The notes below the pieces were generated by a model. That model did not search any database and had not been told where the DNA came from. It worked only from the letters and a program-made list of their open reading frames with translations. Made by a program: the position numbers and the translations under genes. Positions 6,797 to 13,096 of a stretch of DNA of 54,427 nucleotides are shown here, one piece after another. Source of the stretch: a virus; the IMG/VR virus record IMGVR_UViG_3300002138_000052, positions 1-54,427 of that record. One strand, 5' to 3'. Each line of letters starts with the position of its first letter. Position 1 is the stretch's first letter.

Positions 6797-6873
6797 GGTC
6801 ATGTAGCCCAATGGCAGGAGGCAGTGGTTTCAAAAAACGCACAGTGTCAGTTCGAATCTGACCATGACTACCA
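6797..6873 (+). tRNA. tRNA with CAA anticodon (class I, identity uncertain)
   Basis: The acceptor is identical to the previous tRNA (GGTCATG/CATGACT, G1-U72). D-arm GCC/GGC, T-arm GTCAG-TTCGAAT-CTGAC, CCA encoded. The best anticodon register gives GTGGT-TTCAAAA-AACGC with one mismatch (CAA). The short variable loop is unlike the other Leu tRNAs here. Confidence 0.65.
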
Positions 6874-6890
6874 TCAGAATGTTATAGAAT

Positions 6891-6972
6891 GCCGTCGTGG
6901 ATAAGCGAAGTTGGAACAAGCATCAATTTCAAAAATTGACATCCTCTGTGAGTTCGAATCTCACCGCCGGTA
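6891..6972 (+). tRNA. tRNA-Leu(CAA)
   Basis: Anticodon loop TTCAAAA (CAA) on TCAAT/ATTGA, extended D-region and 8-nt variable region shared with the other Leu tRNAs of this array, T-arm GTGAG-TTCGAAT-CTCAC. Acceptor GCCGTCG/CGCCGGT has G1-U72 and one mismatch. CCA not complete. Confidence 0.8.
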
Positions 6973-6974
6973 CC

Positions 6975-7050
6975 TTCGAGGAAAGTTATTAAAAGTGGTA
7001 TAAAACTGTTCGTGCAGAACAATTGTTGGGTTCGATTCCCGACTCCGAGA
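6975..7050 (+). tRNA. tRNA-like gene, anticodon uncertain
   Basis: T-arm TTGGG-TTCGATT-CCCGA and acceptor TTCGAGG/CTCCGAG (one mismatch) are clear. The anticodon arm folds best as TGTTC-GTGCA-GAACA with a 5-nt loop, or as a 7-nt loop containing TGC but lacking U33. Either an unusual tRNA or a decaying one. Confidence 0.5.
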
Positions 7051-7060
7051 GACAATTTAT

Positions 7061-7181
7061 GGGTGAGTGACGGAATAAGACGTAGTGGTAAACAGAGTAT
7101 CCTAGAACAAGCGGGACTACTGAATTGGGCATCGCGTCAGTTGCGGACTCTAGTGTAGAGTGAAATTCTCTATCTCATCCA
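7061..7181 (+). tRNA. Oversized tRNA, probably Leu(CAG), with expanded D-region
   Basis: Acceptor GGGTGAG/CTCATCC, T-arm TAGAG-TGAAATT-CTCTA, anticodon loop GTCAGTT (CAG) on TCGC/GCGG, then the 8-nt variable region typical of the Leu tRNAs here. Total length is ~121 nt; the surplus ~40 nt lies between acceptor and anticodon arm. CC but not CCA encoded. Confidence 0.5.
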
Positions 7182-7185
7182 CCAA

Positions 7186-7314
7186 TTTCGGTAGTGTTAG
7201 CTGATTGATAATACATATAAGCTAGTTTGGGTGTCAAACGAAGCGTAGTTACGTGAATCATCGGTCCACAGAGTTGAGTGGGTATAACACAGGGTTCGAG
7301 TCCCAAGCTGAAAA
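7186..7314 (+). tRNA. Oversized tRNA-like gene, possibly Asp(GTC)
   Basis: Acceptor TTTCGGT/GCTGAAA (with wobbles), D-stem TAGCT/AGCTA, T-loop TTCGAGT on a GGG/CCC stem. A GTGTCAA loop (GTC) sits on TTTGG/ACGAA with one mismatch; an alternative stem GTTTG/CAAAC competes. About 45 extra nt lie in the variable region, including CGTA/TACG. Assignment is tentative. Confidence 0.35.
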
Positions 7315-7325
7315 AATTTCAAAAT

Positions 7326-7410
7326 GGGTGAGTGTATCGTAAGGGAAATTAGAAGAACCGATGTACTTAAAATGCATTGATACTTGAGGGTGCAAGTCCG
7401 TCCTCACCTA
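7326..7410 (+). tRNA. tRNA-Leu(TAA)
   Basis: Acceptor GGGTGAG/CTCACCT with G1-U72, anticodon loop CTTAAAA (TAA) on ATGTA/TGCAT, 8-nt variable region, T-loop TGCAAGT with one stem mismatch. Ends ACC without the final A. Confidence 0.75.
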
Positions 7411-7412
7411 CC

Positions 7413-7505
7413 TGTGTGTATATTATGATAAGTTTGCGCAGACGAGTCATAAGAATGGAAATGGATAAGGCACGAAACTCCGAATTGCACTGACTTATCA
7501 CACAC
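7413..7505 (+). other. Structured non-coding element of tRNA size
   Basis: TGTGT...GATAAGT at the 5' side pairs with ACTTATC-ACACA at the 3' side (7-bp core stem plus an outer stem). No tRNA T-arm or anticodon arm is recognisable inside. It could be a decayed tRNA or a small structured RNA. Confidence 0.35.
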
Positions 7506-7517
7506 TAATTTTAATAT

Positions 7518-7592
7518 AGGGATGGAGCTCGACGGTAGAGCAATGCACTGACACTGCAAAGGTAGCTGGTCCGATTCCAGTCATCCCTACCA
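7518..7592 (+). tRNA. tRNA-Val(GAC)
   Basis: Perfect acceptor AGGGATG/CATCCCT, D-arm GCTC/GAGC, anticodon loop CTGACAC (GAC) on TGCA/TGCA, T-arm GCTGG-TCCGATT-CCAGT, CCA encoded. The next CDS starts 4 nt after the CCA. Confidence 0.85.
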
Positions 7593-7595
7593 TTT

Positions 7596-8147
7596 ATGAA
7601 TGATTATATTTGTCATAGTGGTGGTGCAGAAGGTGCGGATATGGCGTGGGAATTGGTTGGTGCAGAATATGGTGTAAAAACCATCGCATATTCGTTCAAA
7701 GGTCATACTCAACATGGAAAGAATCAGAAAATTCTCAATGAAGCTGAGTTGATAGAAGGATTTGAACACGTTTTGGAAGCCAATAAAACAACCAAACGAA
7801 ATCCTGAAAGAACACCCGCATATGTCAAAAAGTTATTATCAAGAAATTGGTTTCAGGTGAAAAATTCCGAATCAATTTACGCGGTTGGAACCCTATTGAA
7901 TAAATCACAAGTGTCTGGTGGAACTGGTTGGGCCGTTCAAATGGCCATAGACAACAATAAACCAGTTTATTTATACGAACAGATGCAGGATACGTGGTGT
8001 ATGTTCAATTACGACTTGAAAACGTTTGTTGGAATTAACTACGTTCCCATTTTGACTAAGAATTTCGCTGGTATTGGAACAAGAGAACTAAATGATAGTG
8101 GTTTAAACGCCATTCAAAAAGTTTTCGAGGTTAACGTATCTAAATGA
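7596..8147 (+). CDS. SLOG-superfamily nucleotide-binding protein
   Basis: 183 aa. The N-terminus reads HSGGAEGADMAWE, the glycine-rich signature of SLOG/LOG-like Rossmannoid domains (DprA, YspA/YpsA-like), followed by the KVSGGTGWAVQMA-type second glycine loop (SGGTGWAV near residue 108) and a C-terminal GIGTRE. SLOG proteins bind nucleotides, NAD-derived or nucleic-acid ligands, and several act in phage-host immune signalling. The ATG lies 4 nt after the tRNA-Val CCA and has no Shine-Dalgarno, so RNase processing of the tRNA would leave an almost leaderless mRNA. Confidence 0.75.
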   Translation: MNDYICHSGGAEGADMAWELVGAEYGVKTIAYSFKGHTQHGKNQKILNEAELIEGFEHVLEANKTTKRNPERTPAYVKKLLSRNWFQVKNSESIYAVGTLLNKSQVSGGTGWAVQMAIDNNKPVYLYEQMQDTWCMFNYDLKTFVGINYVPILTKNFAGIGTRELNDSGLNAIQKVFEVNVSK

Positions 8148-8155
8148 TATTTATT
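8148..8155 (+). promoter_or_regulatory. TATTTATA-like motif before the ATG (candidate late promoter)
   Basis: TATTTATT ends 3 nt before the ATG at 8159. Similar octamers stand 3-8 nt before the starts at 18290, 22015, 42409 and 52881. Confidence 0.3.
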
Positions 8156-8158
8156 ATC

Positions 8159-8602
8159 ATGATTAAACTGATTGATTTATTGCCGGAAGCATGTTGGAAG
8201 GGATATGAAATGGTGGGAATGAAAGAAAAGGAAGGAAAACAGGTTCCAAACTGTGTTCCTGTCAAGGAAACATACAATGATGAACATAATATAGATTCTC
8301 CAGAAGAACTCAATGAATTTTTGGAATATTTTATAGACCAACGTTCACAAAACCTCGGAGAAGCAACTTACCATGGTAAATCTGTTAAATTAAATTCTCC
8401 TAGTCGTGGTGATGTGAAAAAATTCAAAGTGTTTGTTAAAGACCCACAGACGGGAAATGTGAAAAAAGTCAATTTCGGTGATCCAAACATGCGAATTAAG
8501 AAAAGCAATCCAAAACGACGTAAATCTTTTAGAGCTAGACATAATTGTGACAATCCGGGGCCAAAAACAAAAGCTCGTTATTGGTCTTGTAGAAAGTGGT
8601 AA
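8159..8602 (+). CDS. Virion-associated candidate with N-terminal MIKLIDLLPE peptide
   Basis: 147 aa from the ATG at 8159; an upstream in-frame ATG at 8144 is less likely because the N-terminal peptide family begins at MIKL. After MIKLIDLLPEACWKGYEMVG comes a short Lys-rich KVPNCVP segment, an acidic linker, and a basic C-terminal domain (NFGDPNMRIKK...KRRKSFRARHNCD...KARYWSCRKW). I recognise the last block as recurrent in phage proteins but cannot name the family. Cys/His content suggests metal or nucleic-acid binding. The candidate late motif TATTTATT is 3 nt upstream. Confidence 0.7.
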   Translation: MIKLIDLLPEACWKGYEMVGMKEKEGKQVPNCVPVKETYNDEHNIDSPEELNEFLEYFIDQRSQNLGEATYHGKSVKLNSPSRGDVKKFKVFVKDPQTGNVKKVNFGDPNMRIKKSNPKRRKSFRARHNCDNPGPKTKARYWSCRKW

Positions 8603-8606
8603 TAAA

Positions 8607-8798
8607 ATGAAAACATCAATTGTAGATTTATTTCTAAAAGAAGTGTCGTTAAATGACAAACCACCCAAAGATTATTCCTCATATTTTATGAAACAATTTA
8701 TATTCGACATAGTGTTTTATGTGTTTTTCTACACATTTGTTTCGTGTGTTTGGTTGTGTTCGTTACCAATCCGATTGTTGGTGTGGTTGGTAAAGTAA
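8607..8798 (+). CDS. Small membrane protein
   Basis: 63 aa from the ATG at 8607. Soluble N-terminal ~28 residues, then a long hydrophobic stretch (FDIVFYVFFYTFVSCVWLCS and beyond) likely forming one or two membrane helices. Four nt after the previous stop. Family unknown. Confidence 0.6.
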   Translation: MKTSIVDLFLKEVSLNDKPPKDYSSYFMKQFIFDIVFYVFFYTFVSCVWLCSLPIRLLVWLVK

Positions 8799-8801
8799 AG
8801 T

Positions 8802-8969
8802 ATGAAACCTTACGGTCTAATTAAAAAGATTTTGGCAAATCATCCAGACAATCATCCTCCAAAGGGATATGTTAACTGGTGGGAAGCTGAAAGATGTCCA
8901 ATCAATAAAAAGTCCGAAAGACAGTTGACAAAGAAAGAAATTGAGATACAGTTAAGAGAGTTGAGTTAA
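8802..8969 (+). CDS. Hypothetical protein, 55 aa
   Basis: Small basic protein (starts MKPYGLIKKILANH, has a GYVNWWEAERC segment) starting 3 nt after the membrane-protein stop. It ends 5 nt before a tRNA-Pro acceptor. No family recognised. Confidence 0.55.
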   Translation: MKPYGLIKKILANHPDNHPPKGYVNWWEAERCPINKKSERQLTKKEIEIQLRELS

Positions 8970-8974
8970 ACAAT

Positions 8975-9049
8975 CTATCCGTCGCCTAACTTGGTATGGC
9001 ACTTCATTTGGGGTGAAGAATAATTTCGGTTCAAATCCGAACGGATAGA
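8975..9049 (+). tRNA. tRNA-Pro(TGG)
   Basis: Perfect acceptor CTATCCG/CGGATAG, D-arm GCC/GGC, anticodon loop TTTGGGG (TGG) on CTTCA/TGAAG, T-arm TTCGG-TTCAAAT-CCGAA. Third Pro(TGG) in the window. Ends ACC. Confidence 0.9.
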
Positions 9050-9054
9050 CCCTT

Positions 9055-9425
9055 TAAATTTTGTATTGAAGACGTAGGCTTAGAAGCAGCCATCCTTAAT
9101 GAGTAGGTCGAAACGTCGGACTGGCCGCACTAGAAAAGTAATCAGATACATCGTCCGACAGTTCCAATCGCACATTTTAATGATATTTTAAATAGAATTA
9201 GACGCTGAATTGGGTCAAGTCTCAATTTAGAGGAAGTTCAAGACTACTAAACCTAATGTGGGAGATTTAATAAATCATTATTACCACAGAAGTAGCAATC
9301 CTAAAGGTCCGAGGGTGTCGGTTTCCCTATGACGACAGGTTGGAGCAGTAGCTATTAACACGCTACCACAGAAATGTGAGATAAATGTCTATAATAAACA
9401 AAATCTTGGCTAACTATTTAATTTT
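9055..9425 (+). ncRNA. Non-coding region containing a 23S rRNA helix-43 look-alike
   Basis: About 370 nt with no ORF. Positions 9074-9094 match the 23S rRNA GTPase-associated-centre stem-loop (helix 43; E. coli ~1059-1079) at 20 of 21 positions, with GGCT/AGCC closing the TAGAAGC loop; 9082 corresponds to A1067. Around it GTCGGAC/GTCCGAC forms a perfect 7-bp stem (~9113-9163). Further downstream are other short stems. The rRNA comparison rests on recalled sequence. Confidence 0.55.
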
Positions 9426-9429
9426 AAAT

Positions 9430-9511
9430 GGGCGTGTGGATAAGCGAAGCTGGAACAAGCAACAGTTTTAGAAACTGTCATCCTCTATCCGTTCGAATCG
9501 GTTCACGCCTA
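9430..9511 (+). tRNA. tRNA-Leu(TAG)
   Basis: Acceptor GGGCGTG/CACGCCT (G1-U72), extended D-region, anticodon loop TTTAGAA (TAG) on ACAGT/ACTGT, 8-nt variable region, T-arm ATCCG-TTCGAAT-CGGTT. Ends ACC. Confidence 0.85.
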
Positions 9512-9518
9512 CCGTAAT

Positions 9519-9602
9519 GGGAATATGACGTAATAGAAGCCGTGTTGGTCTTAGAAGCCAATGGAGCAATCCGTGGGGGTGCAAGTCCCTCTATTCCTAC
9601 CA
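9519..9602 (+). tRNA. tRNA-Leu(TAG), second copy type
   Basis: Acceptor GGGAATA/TATTCCT (G1-U72), anticodon loop CTTAGAA (TAG) on TTGGT/GCCAA, variable arm GGA-GCAA-TCC, T-arm GGGGG-TGCAAGT-CCCTC, CCA encoded. A CDS starts 5 nt after the CCA. Confidence 0.75.
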
Positions 9603-9606
9603 TTTA

Positions 9607-9780
9607 ATGAAAACAGTTAAAGACAAACTAAAACACGAAGAAGAGTATGTCGCTTTCTTGGAAAGACGATTGAAGAGTCAAAACTTTCTCAAGAATTCAA
9701 AACCAGAAGAAGTAGAAAAAACAGAAAAGAAGTTGAAAAAGGCAAAACTTGTGTTAAAGTTGTTGCAGAGTAAGAAATAA
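9607..9780 (+). CDS. Small coiled-coil protein, 57 aa
   Basis: Highly charged Lys/Glu/Leu-rich helix throughout (MKTVKDKLKHEEEYVAFLER, ending LVLKLLQSKK). The ATG is 5 nt after the tRNA-Leu CCA with no Shine-Dalgarno. Function unknown. Confidence 0.55.
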   Translation: MKTVKDKLKHEEEYVAFLERRLKSQNFLKNSKPEEVEKTEKKLKKAKLVLKLLQSKK

Positions 9781-9819
9781 TTTATTACAGGTTTTTATTG
9801 TCTTTAACTATTTATTGAC

Positions 9820-10158
9820 ATGAAGACATGTACAATTTGTAAAATTAGTAAAAAATCGAATGAATTTTATAGTAATCCGGGGACTAAAGATGAGTTAGGT
9901 TCTCAATGTAAATCATGTGATTCGATAGAAAGACGAAAAAAGTGTATAGAAAAAAAGAAAATTTTGGTTGATTTTTTAGGTGGACAGTGTATTGTATGTG
10001 GATATAAAAAATGTCTAAATGCTTTGGATTTTCATCATAAATATGATAAAAATTTTAACATTTCATCAAAGATGAAATATAGATTAGAAATTTTATTGGA
10101 AGAAATTAAAAAATGTGACCTTCTATGTGCAAATTGTCATAGAGAAAAACATTTTTGA
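9820..10158 (+). CDS. HNH homing endonuclease
   Basis: 112 aa. N-terminal zinc module CTICKISKKSNEFY...CKSCDSIERR, then CIVCGYKKC...ALDFHHKYDKNFNIS...CDLLCANCHREKH, a standard HNH (His-Asn-His) fold with two CxxC zinc pairs. AT-rich like the other mobile genes. Its stop codon is 1 nt before the acceptor of tRNA-Tyr, another endonuclease placed exactly at a tRNA. Confidence 0.85.
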   Translation: MKTCTICKISKKSNEFYSNPGTKDELGSQCKSCDSIERRKKCIEKKKILVDFLGGQCIVCGYKKCLNALDFHHKYDKNFNISSKMKYRLEILLEEIKKCDLLCANCHREKHF

Positions 10159-10159
10159 T

Positions 10160-10243
10160 GGACGTTTATACCGTAGAGGTAGCGACTGACTGTAAATCAG
10201 TTGCCTTAGGGATCGGGGTGTTCGACTCACTCAACGCCCACCA
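10160..10243 (+). tRNA. tRNA-Tyr(GTA), second
   Basis: Class II. Acceptor GGACGTT/AACGCCC with an A3-C70 mismatch, anticodon loop CTGTAAA (GTA) on ACTGA/TCAGT, long variable region, T-arm GGGTG-TTCGACT-CACTC, CCA encoded. Confidence 0.8.
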
Positions 10244-10253
10244 GTAGATTTAT

Positions 10254-10353
10254 GGGCGTTTAGTATGAAAGGTGAGAGTCCTACAGCAATACGTTCTTCA
10301 ATGCGAAAGCAGATGCGAAGAAAGACTTGGGTGCAAATCCCAAATGTCCACCA
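10254..10353 (+). tRNA. Oversized tRNA-like gene, anticodon unclear
   Basis: Acceptor GGGCGT/ATGTCC, T-arm TTGGG-TGCAAAT-CCCAA and encoded CCA are clear, but the body is ~100 nt. A TTCTTC/GAAGAA stem enclosing a GCGAAAGC mini-hairpin occupies the anticodon region. Not a canonical cloverleaf. Confidence 0.4.
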
Positions 10354-10359
10354 TTTGAA

Positions 10360-10566
10360 TCGTTAGTTTAACCAAAACCTGTCATGTGACCAATTATACC
10401 GGGGTAGTGTTAAAGACTACGCAGATATGAATATAGAATTATTCACGATTTAAATAATTTTGATGCTAAAATAAAACACTATTAGCTATGTGTATCTGTG
10501 AAGTTACACTAAAAGCGGGAAATCTAATCCCGCTCGTAGGTGATGACCTACGTGGCGTCAAATAAT
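10360..10566 (+). other. Non-coding structured region upstream of tRNA-Gly
   Basis: No ORF. Stems: GTAGT-GTTAAAG-ACTAC (~10404-10420), an alternative TAGTGTT/AACACTA, CAGATA/TATCTG (~10422-10501), AGCGGGA-AATCTAA-TCCCGCT (~10513-10533), CGTAGGT-GATG-ACCTACG (~10534-10552). Confidence 0.45.
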
Positions 10567-10640
10567 GCACTATTGGCATAATGGTTGTGTTTCAGCCTTC
10601 CAAGCTGACCAAGCCGGTTCGATTCCGGCATAGTGCTCCA
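10567..10640 (+). tRNA. tRNA-Gly(TCC)
   Basis: Perfect acceptor GCACTAT/ATAGTGC, anticodon loop CTTCCAA (TCC) on TCAGC/GCTGA, T-arm GCCGG-TTCGATT-CCGGC, discriminator T, CCA encoded. The next ATG is at 10645. Confidence 0.9.
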
Positions 10641-10644
10641 TTTT

Positions 10645-11316
10645 ATGAAAAGATTCTTTCCGGTAATTCACTGTAAGACTTTGGAACAGACGTTGCAAAA
10701 CGTCAGTCTCAATAGAAAGTCTGCGACTGGATTTTTTCTGATTAATCACAATTTTAACCACAAGAAATTTCGTAAGTTGGTTGAGGATGTCGTTAAATCG
10801 TTTCCCGACACCAATTTCGGGATAAACGTCTTGGATTTGTCCTTTGAAGAAGTGTTCAACAACGACATATCCGCAATTCCAGAATTGAAATACATTTGGG
10901 TCGATAATTGTGGTAATGATGGTGATTTTCTGGTTGAAGATTCCGAACGAATTTTGAAAATCAAATCACTTCGTCCAAACTTGGAGTTGTTTGGTGGTTT
11001 TGCGTTCAAATACCAGAATCAACCAACACATATTTCTACGTCTGGGCACTTCGCCTCCCGGTGTTTGGATGTCATTACGACGTCTGGTGACGGAACGGGA
11101 ATTCAAGCCGATGTAGACAAGATTAAACGTATTTGGAATTGGGTTGGTAACGGAAAGAGATTGGCTATTGCTTCAGGTATCAATTCTGAGAATATTTCTC
11201 TCTATCCCAAATATATTGACGACTTTTTGGTTTCGACGGGAATCAGTGATGATTTCTTTAATTTGAATGTGGAGAAAACCAAAGAATTACATGCACTCAT
11301 AGCTCAAATGGATTAA
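10645..11316 (+). CDS. TIM-barrel protein, possibly BtpA-like
   Basis: 223 aa from the ATG at 10645, 4 nt after the tRNA-Gly CCA. The C-terminal half carries alternating strand and loop motifs typical of phosphate-binding (beta/alpha)8 barrels: DVITTSGDGTG, RLAIASGINSENISLYPKY and DDFLVSTGIS, close to the pattern I associate with BtpA-like barrels (VTGSG..PENV...DG.IVGT). Substrate unknown. The last ~24 nt are shared with the 5' end of tRNA-Arg(TCT). Confidence 0.6.
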   Translation: MKRFFPVIHCKTLEQTLQNVSLNRKSATGFFLINHNFNHKKFRKLVEDVVKSFPDTNFGINVLDLSFEEVFNNDISAIPELKYIWVDNCGNDGDFLVEDSERILKIKSLRPNLELFGGFAFKYQNQPTHISTSGHFASRCLDVITTSGDGTGIQADVDKIKRIWNWVGNGKRLAIASGINSENISLYPKYIDDFLVSTGISDDFFNLNVEKTKELHALIAQMD

Positions 11317-11371
11317 GAGCGGACGGTTTCTACCCGTCAGGTTACAGGTTCGAGTCCTGTTGGGTGTACCA
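11293..11371 (+). tRNA. tRNA-Arg(TCT)
   Basis: Acceptor GCACTCA/TGGGTGT (G1-U72), D-arm GCTC/GAGC, anticodon loop TTTCTAC (TCT) on GACGG/CCGTC, T-arm ACAGG-TTCGAGT-CCTGT, CCA encoded. The final A is the first base of the sirtuin ATG, and the 5' half overlaps the previous CDS. Confidence 0.92.
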
Positions 11372-12114
11372 TGACATTAAGTAGTTTAATTAAAGATTCA
11401 AATCGTATAGTTGCTTTTACCGGGGCTGGAATATCTACGGAGTCGGGAATTCCCGATTTTAGGTCTGATCATGGTATGTATATGACAGGGGAGTTTGAAG
11501 GATTGAATCCCCAAGACATTCTATCTCGTAGAATGTTAAACAAAAATCCTCTTCAAGTTTTGAGATTCTATAAACAAAGATTGTCGGGAATTGCCGACAA
11601 ATCCCCAAATCGTTCTCATAAATCGTTAAAAACGTTAGAAGATATGGGTAAATTAAAATCCGTAGTTACACAGAATATTGATAATTTACATCGTAAAACG
11701 GGTAACACTAATATTTTTGAATTGCATGGAAATATAACACGATATAGATGCAATTCTTCATGTCAAAGAGTTTATACTCATATTGAATTTCTAAAAAGAA
11801 TGGAATCGGGAAAATTACCGGATTGTGATTGTGGATTTTCTTTTCTCCGACCAGATGTAGTATTATTTGACGAGTGGTTAAACGATGAAATATTTGATGC
11901 CGCTTTTTTTGATATTAAAGACTGTGACCTTTTAATTGTTATCGGAAGTAGCCTAAGCGTCCAACCCGCATCTGGATTGGTAACCGAGATAAGTAAAAAT
12001 GCAAAGTTAGTTATTATTAACCGTGATGAAACTATCTATGACAAGATTGCGACAATGGTCATTCGTGAAAATTGTGGAGAGGTTTTAGAAAAAACAATCG
12101 AGGAACTAATATGA
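11371..12114 (+). CDS. Sir2-family NAD-dependent deacylase (sirtuin)
   Basis: 247 aa, full length. Motifs in order: AFTGAGISTESGIPDFRS (NAD-binding), TQNIDNLH, ELHGN with the catalytic His, a zinc module C-x3-C (CNSSC) and CDCG, a VLFDEWL segment, then IVIGSSLSVQPASG and IINRDE. Sirtuins consume NAD to deacylate lysines; bacterial Sir2 domains also act as NADases in anti-phage systems. The ATG uses the terminal A of the tRNA-Arg CCA, so processed mRNA would be leaderless. ATGA overlap with the next gene. Confidence 0.9.
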   Translation: MTLSSLIKDSNRIVAFTGAGISTESGIPDFRSDHGMYMTGEFEGLNPQDILSRRMLNKNPLQVLRFYKQRLSGIADKSPNRSHKSLKTLEDMGKLKSVVTQNIDNLHRKTGNTNIFELHGNITRYRCNSSCQRVYTHIEFLKRMESGKLPDCDCGFSFLRPDVVLFDEWLNDEIFDAAFFDIKDCDLLIVIGSSLSVQPASGLVTEISKNAKLVIINRDETIYDKIATMVIRENCGEVLEKTIEELI

Positions 12115-12302
12115 ATGAAGATTTAGAAGAATATTTAAGTAACCTTTCTTTTGAAGAAATTTTGGATTATTATGAGACTTCGATAAGACATAATCATTAT
12201 TGTCCATGCGAATGTCATTGTTTTGATGATTACAAAATTAAAGCATCTCCCGGTGAGATAAAACAATATATTATAGGACAAATAAGAAAAGGTGTTCATT
12301 AA
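12111..12302 (+). CDS. Small Cys-rich protein
   Basis: 63 aa from the ATG overlapping the sirtuin stop (ATGA). An acidic N-terminus is followed by a compact HYCPCECHCFDDY cluster that could bind one zinc. Translationally coupled to the sirtuin. Family unknown. Confidence 0.6.
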   Translation: MNEDLEEYLSNLSFEEILDYYETSIRHNHYCPCECHCFDDYKIKASPGEIKQYIIGQIRKGVH

Positions 12303-12303
12303 T

Positions 12304-12669
12304 ATGAAGTCAAAAACGCAAAATTATTGCCTTACTGTAAAATACTACAATAAACATAATCATTCTATGGTTTCGATGTTCATCATTAAAGCCGTTGATG
12401 TTAACATGGAACAAGCACAAAAAGTTGCAGAGATATTGTTTCCAGATTGTGAAAATGTTATTGTCACTTCCATCGAAAATGATGAAAATACTCTCACTCA
12501 CGATGATTATGAAACACTACGTAATATAGTAAATGATAAATTAGTGGAAAGTATAAAATCAAATCGTGTTCCCTATGATGAAATATCTCATCCGATTGAT
12601 TTGAAGTATAAAAAACTCTTGGAAAAGATGAACAAACGGGTTATTCAGTTTCCACCATCATTCGTATGA
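12304..12669 (+). CDS. Hypothetical protein, 121 aa
   Basis: The ATG at 12304 is 1 nt after the previous stop; an in-frame upstream start inside that gene is less likely. Mixed alpha/beta, acidic; no recognised motif. Confidence 0.55.
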   Translation: MKSKTQNYCLTVKYYNKHNHSMVSMFIIKAVDVNMEQAQKVAEILFPDCENVIVTSIENDENTLTHDDYETLRNIVNDKLVESIKSNRVPYDEISHPIDLKYKKLLEKMNKRVIQFPPSFV

Positions 12670-12675
12670 AATCTA

Positions 12676-12703
12676 TTGAGTAAAGAGATAGTGGAAATAA
12701 TAC
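12676..12703 (+). promoter_or_regulatory. Sigma70-like promoter
   Basis: TTGAGT, 16-nt spacer, TAATAC. The predicted start is ~3 nt before the ATG at 12713. Confidence 0.5.
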
Positions 12704-12712
12704 AAAGAATTT

Positions 12713-13096
12713 ATGCAAAGTGAAGAATCGTTATTAAGAAAGATTTTCGGAGAGAATAAATGGAAAGAAAAATACACAATCGACTACTGTGACCAATGTG
12801 AGACATTTATGGTGAGTTGTCCGGTTTGTAATTTCGGAAGTTGTTCGGGTGGTGGATGTAAAGAGTGTCACGATGACACGATTGAATTTCACAATACCAT
12901 CAAAAAAACAAACATTTCAGATTATTTAACCGAAGAGGAAAAATTGACTTTCACCAAAATTCACGCATTAAAACGTCATATGTGGGATAGTATCTGTTTA
13001 GGTGAGTCGGAAATAGACTTTGACAAACTGAAAGAAGATGGTAAACTTTCCCAAGTGACCGAGGAACTATTTAAAAACCTTTTAAAACATGAATAA
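12713..13096 (+). CDS. Zinc-finger-like hypothetical protein
   Basis: 127 aa with CDQCETFMVSCPVC and CSGGGCKECHD near the middle of the N-terminal half: six or more Cys in CxxC pairs, likely two zinc sites. The rest is helical and acidic. Overlaps the next gene by 8 nt. Confidence 0.6.
   Translation: MQSEESLLRKIFGENKWKEKYTIDYCDQCETFMVSCPVCNFGSCSGGGCKECHDDTIEFHNTIKKTNISDYLTEEEKLTFTKIHALKRHMWDSICLGESEIDFDKLKEDGKLSQVTEELFKNLLKHE

Noticed and set aside
6797-6873. Opal suppressor tRNA (TCA anticodon)
   Set aside because: A register giving TCA needs an anticodon stem with three mismatches; CAA gives the better stem. TGA is also used as a normal stop in many genes here.
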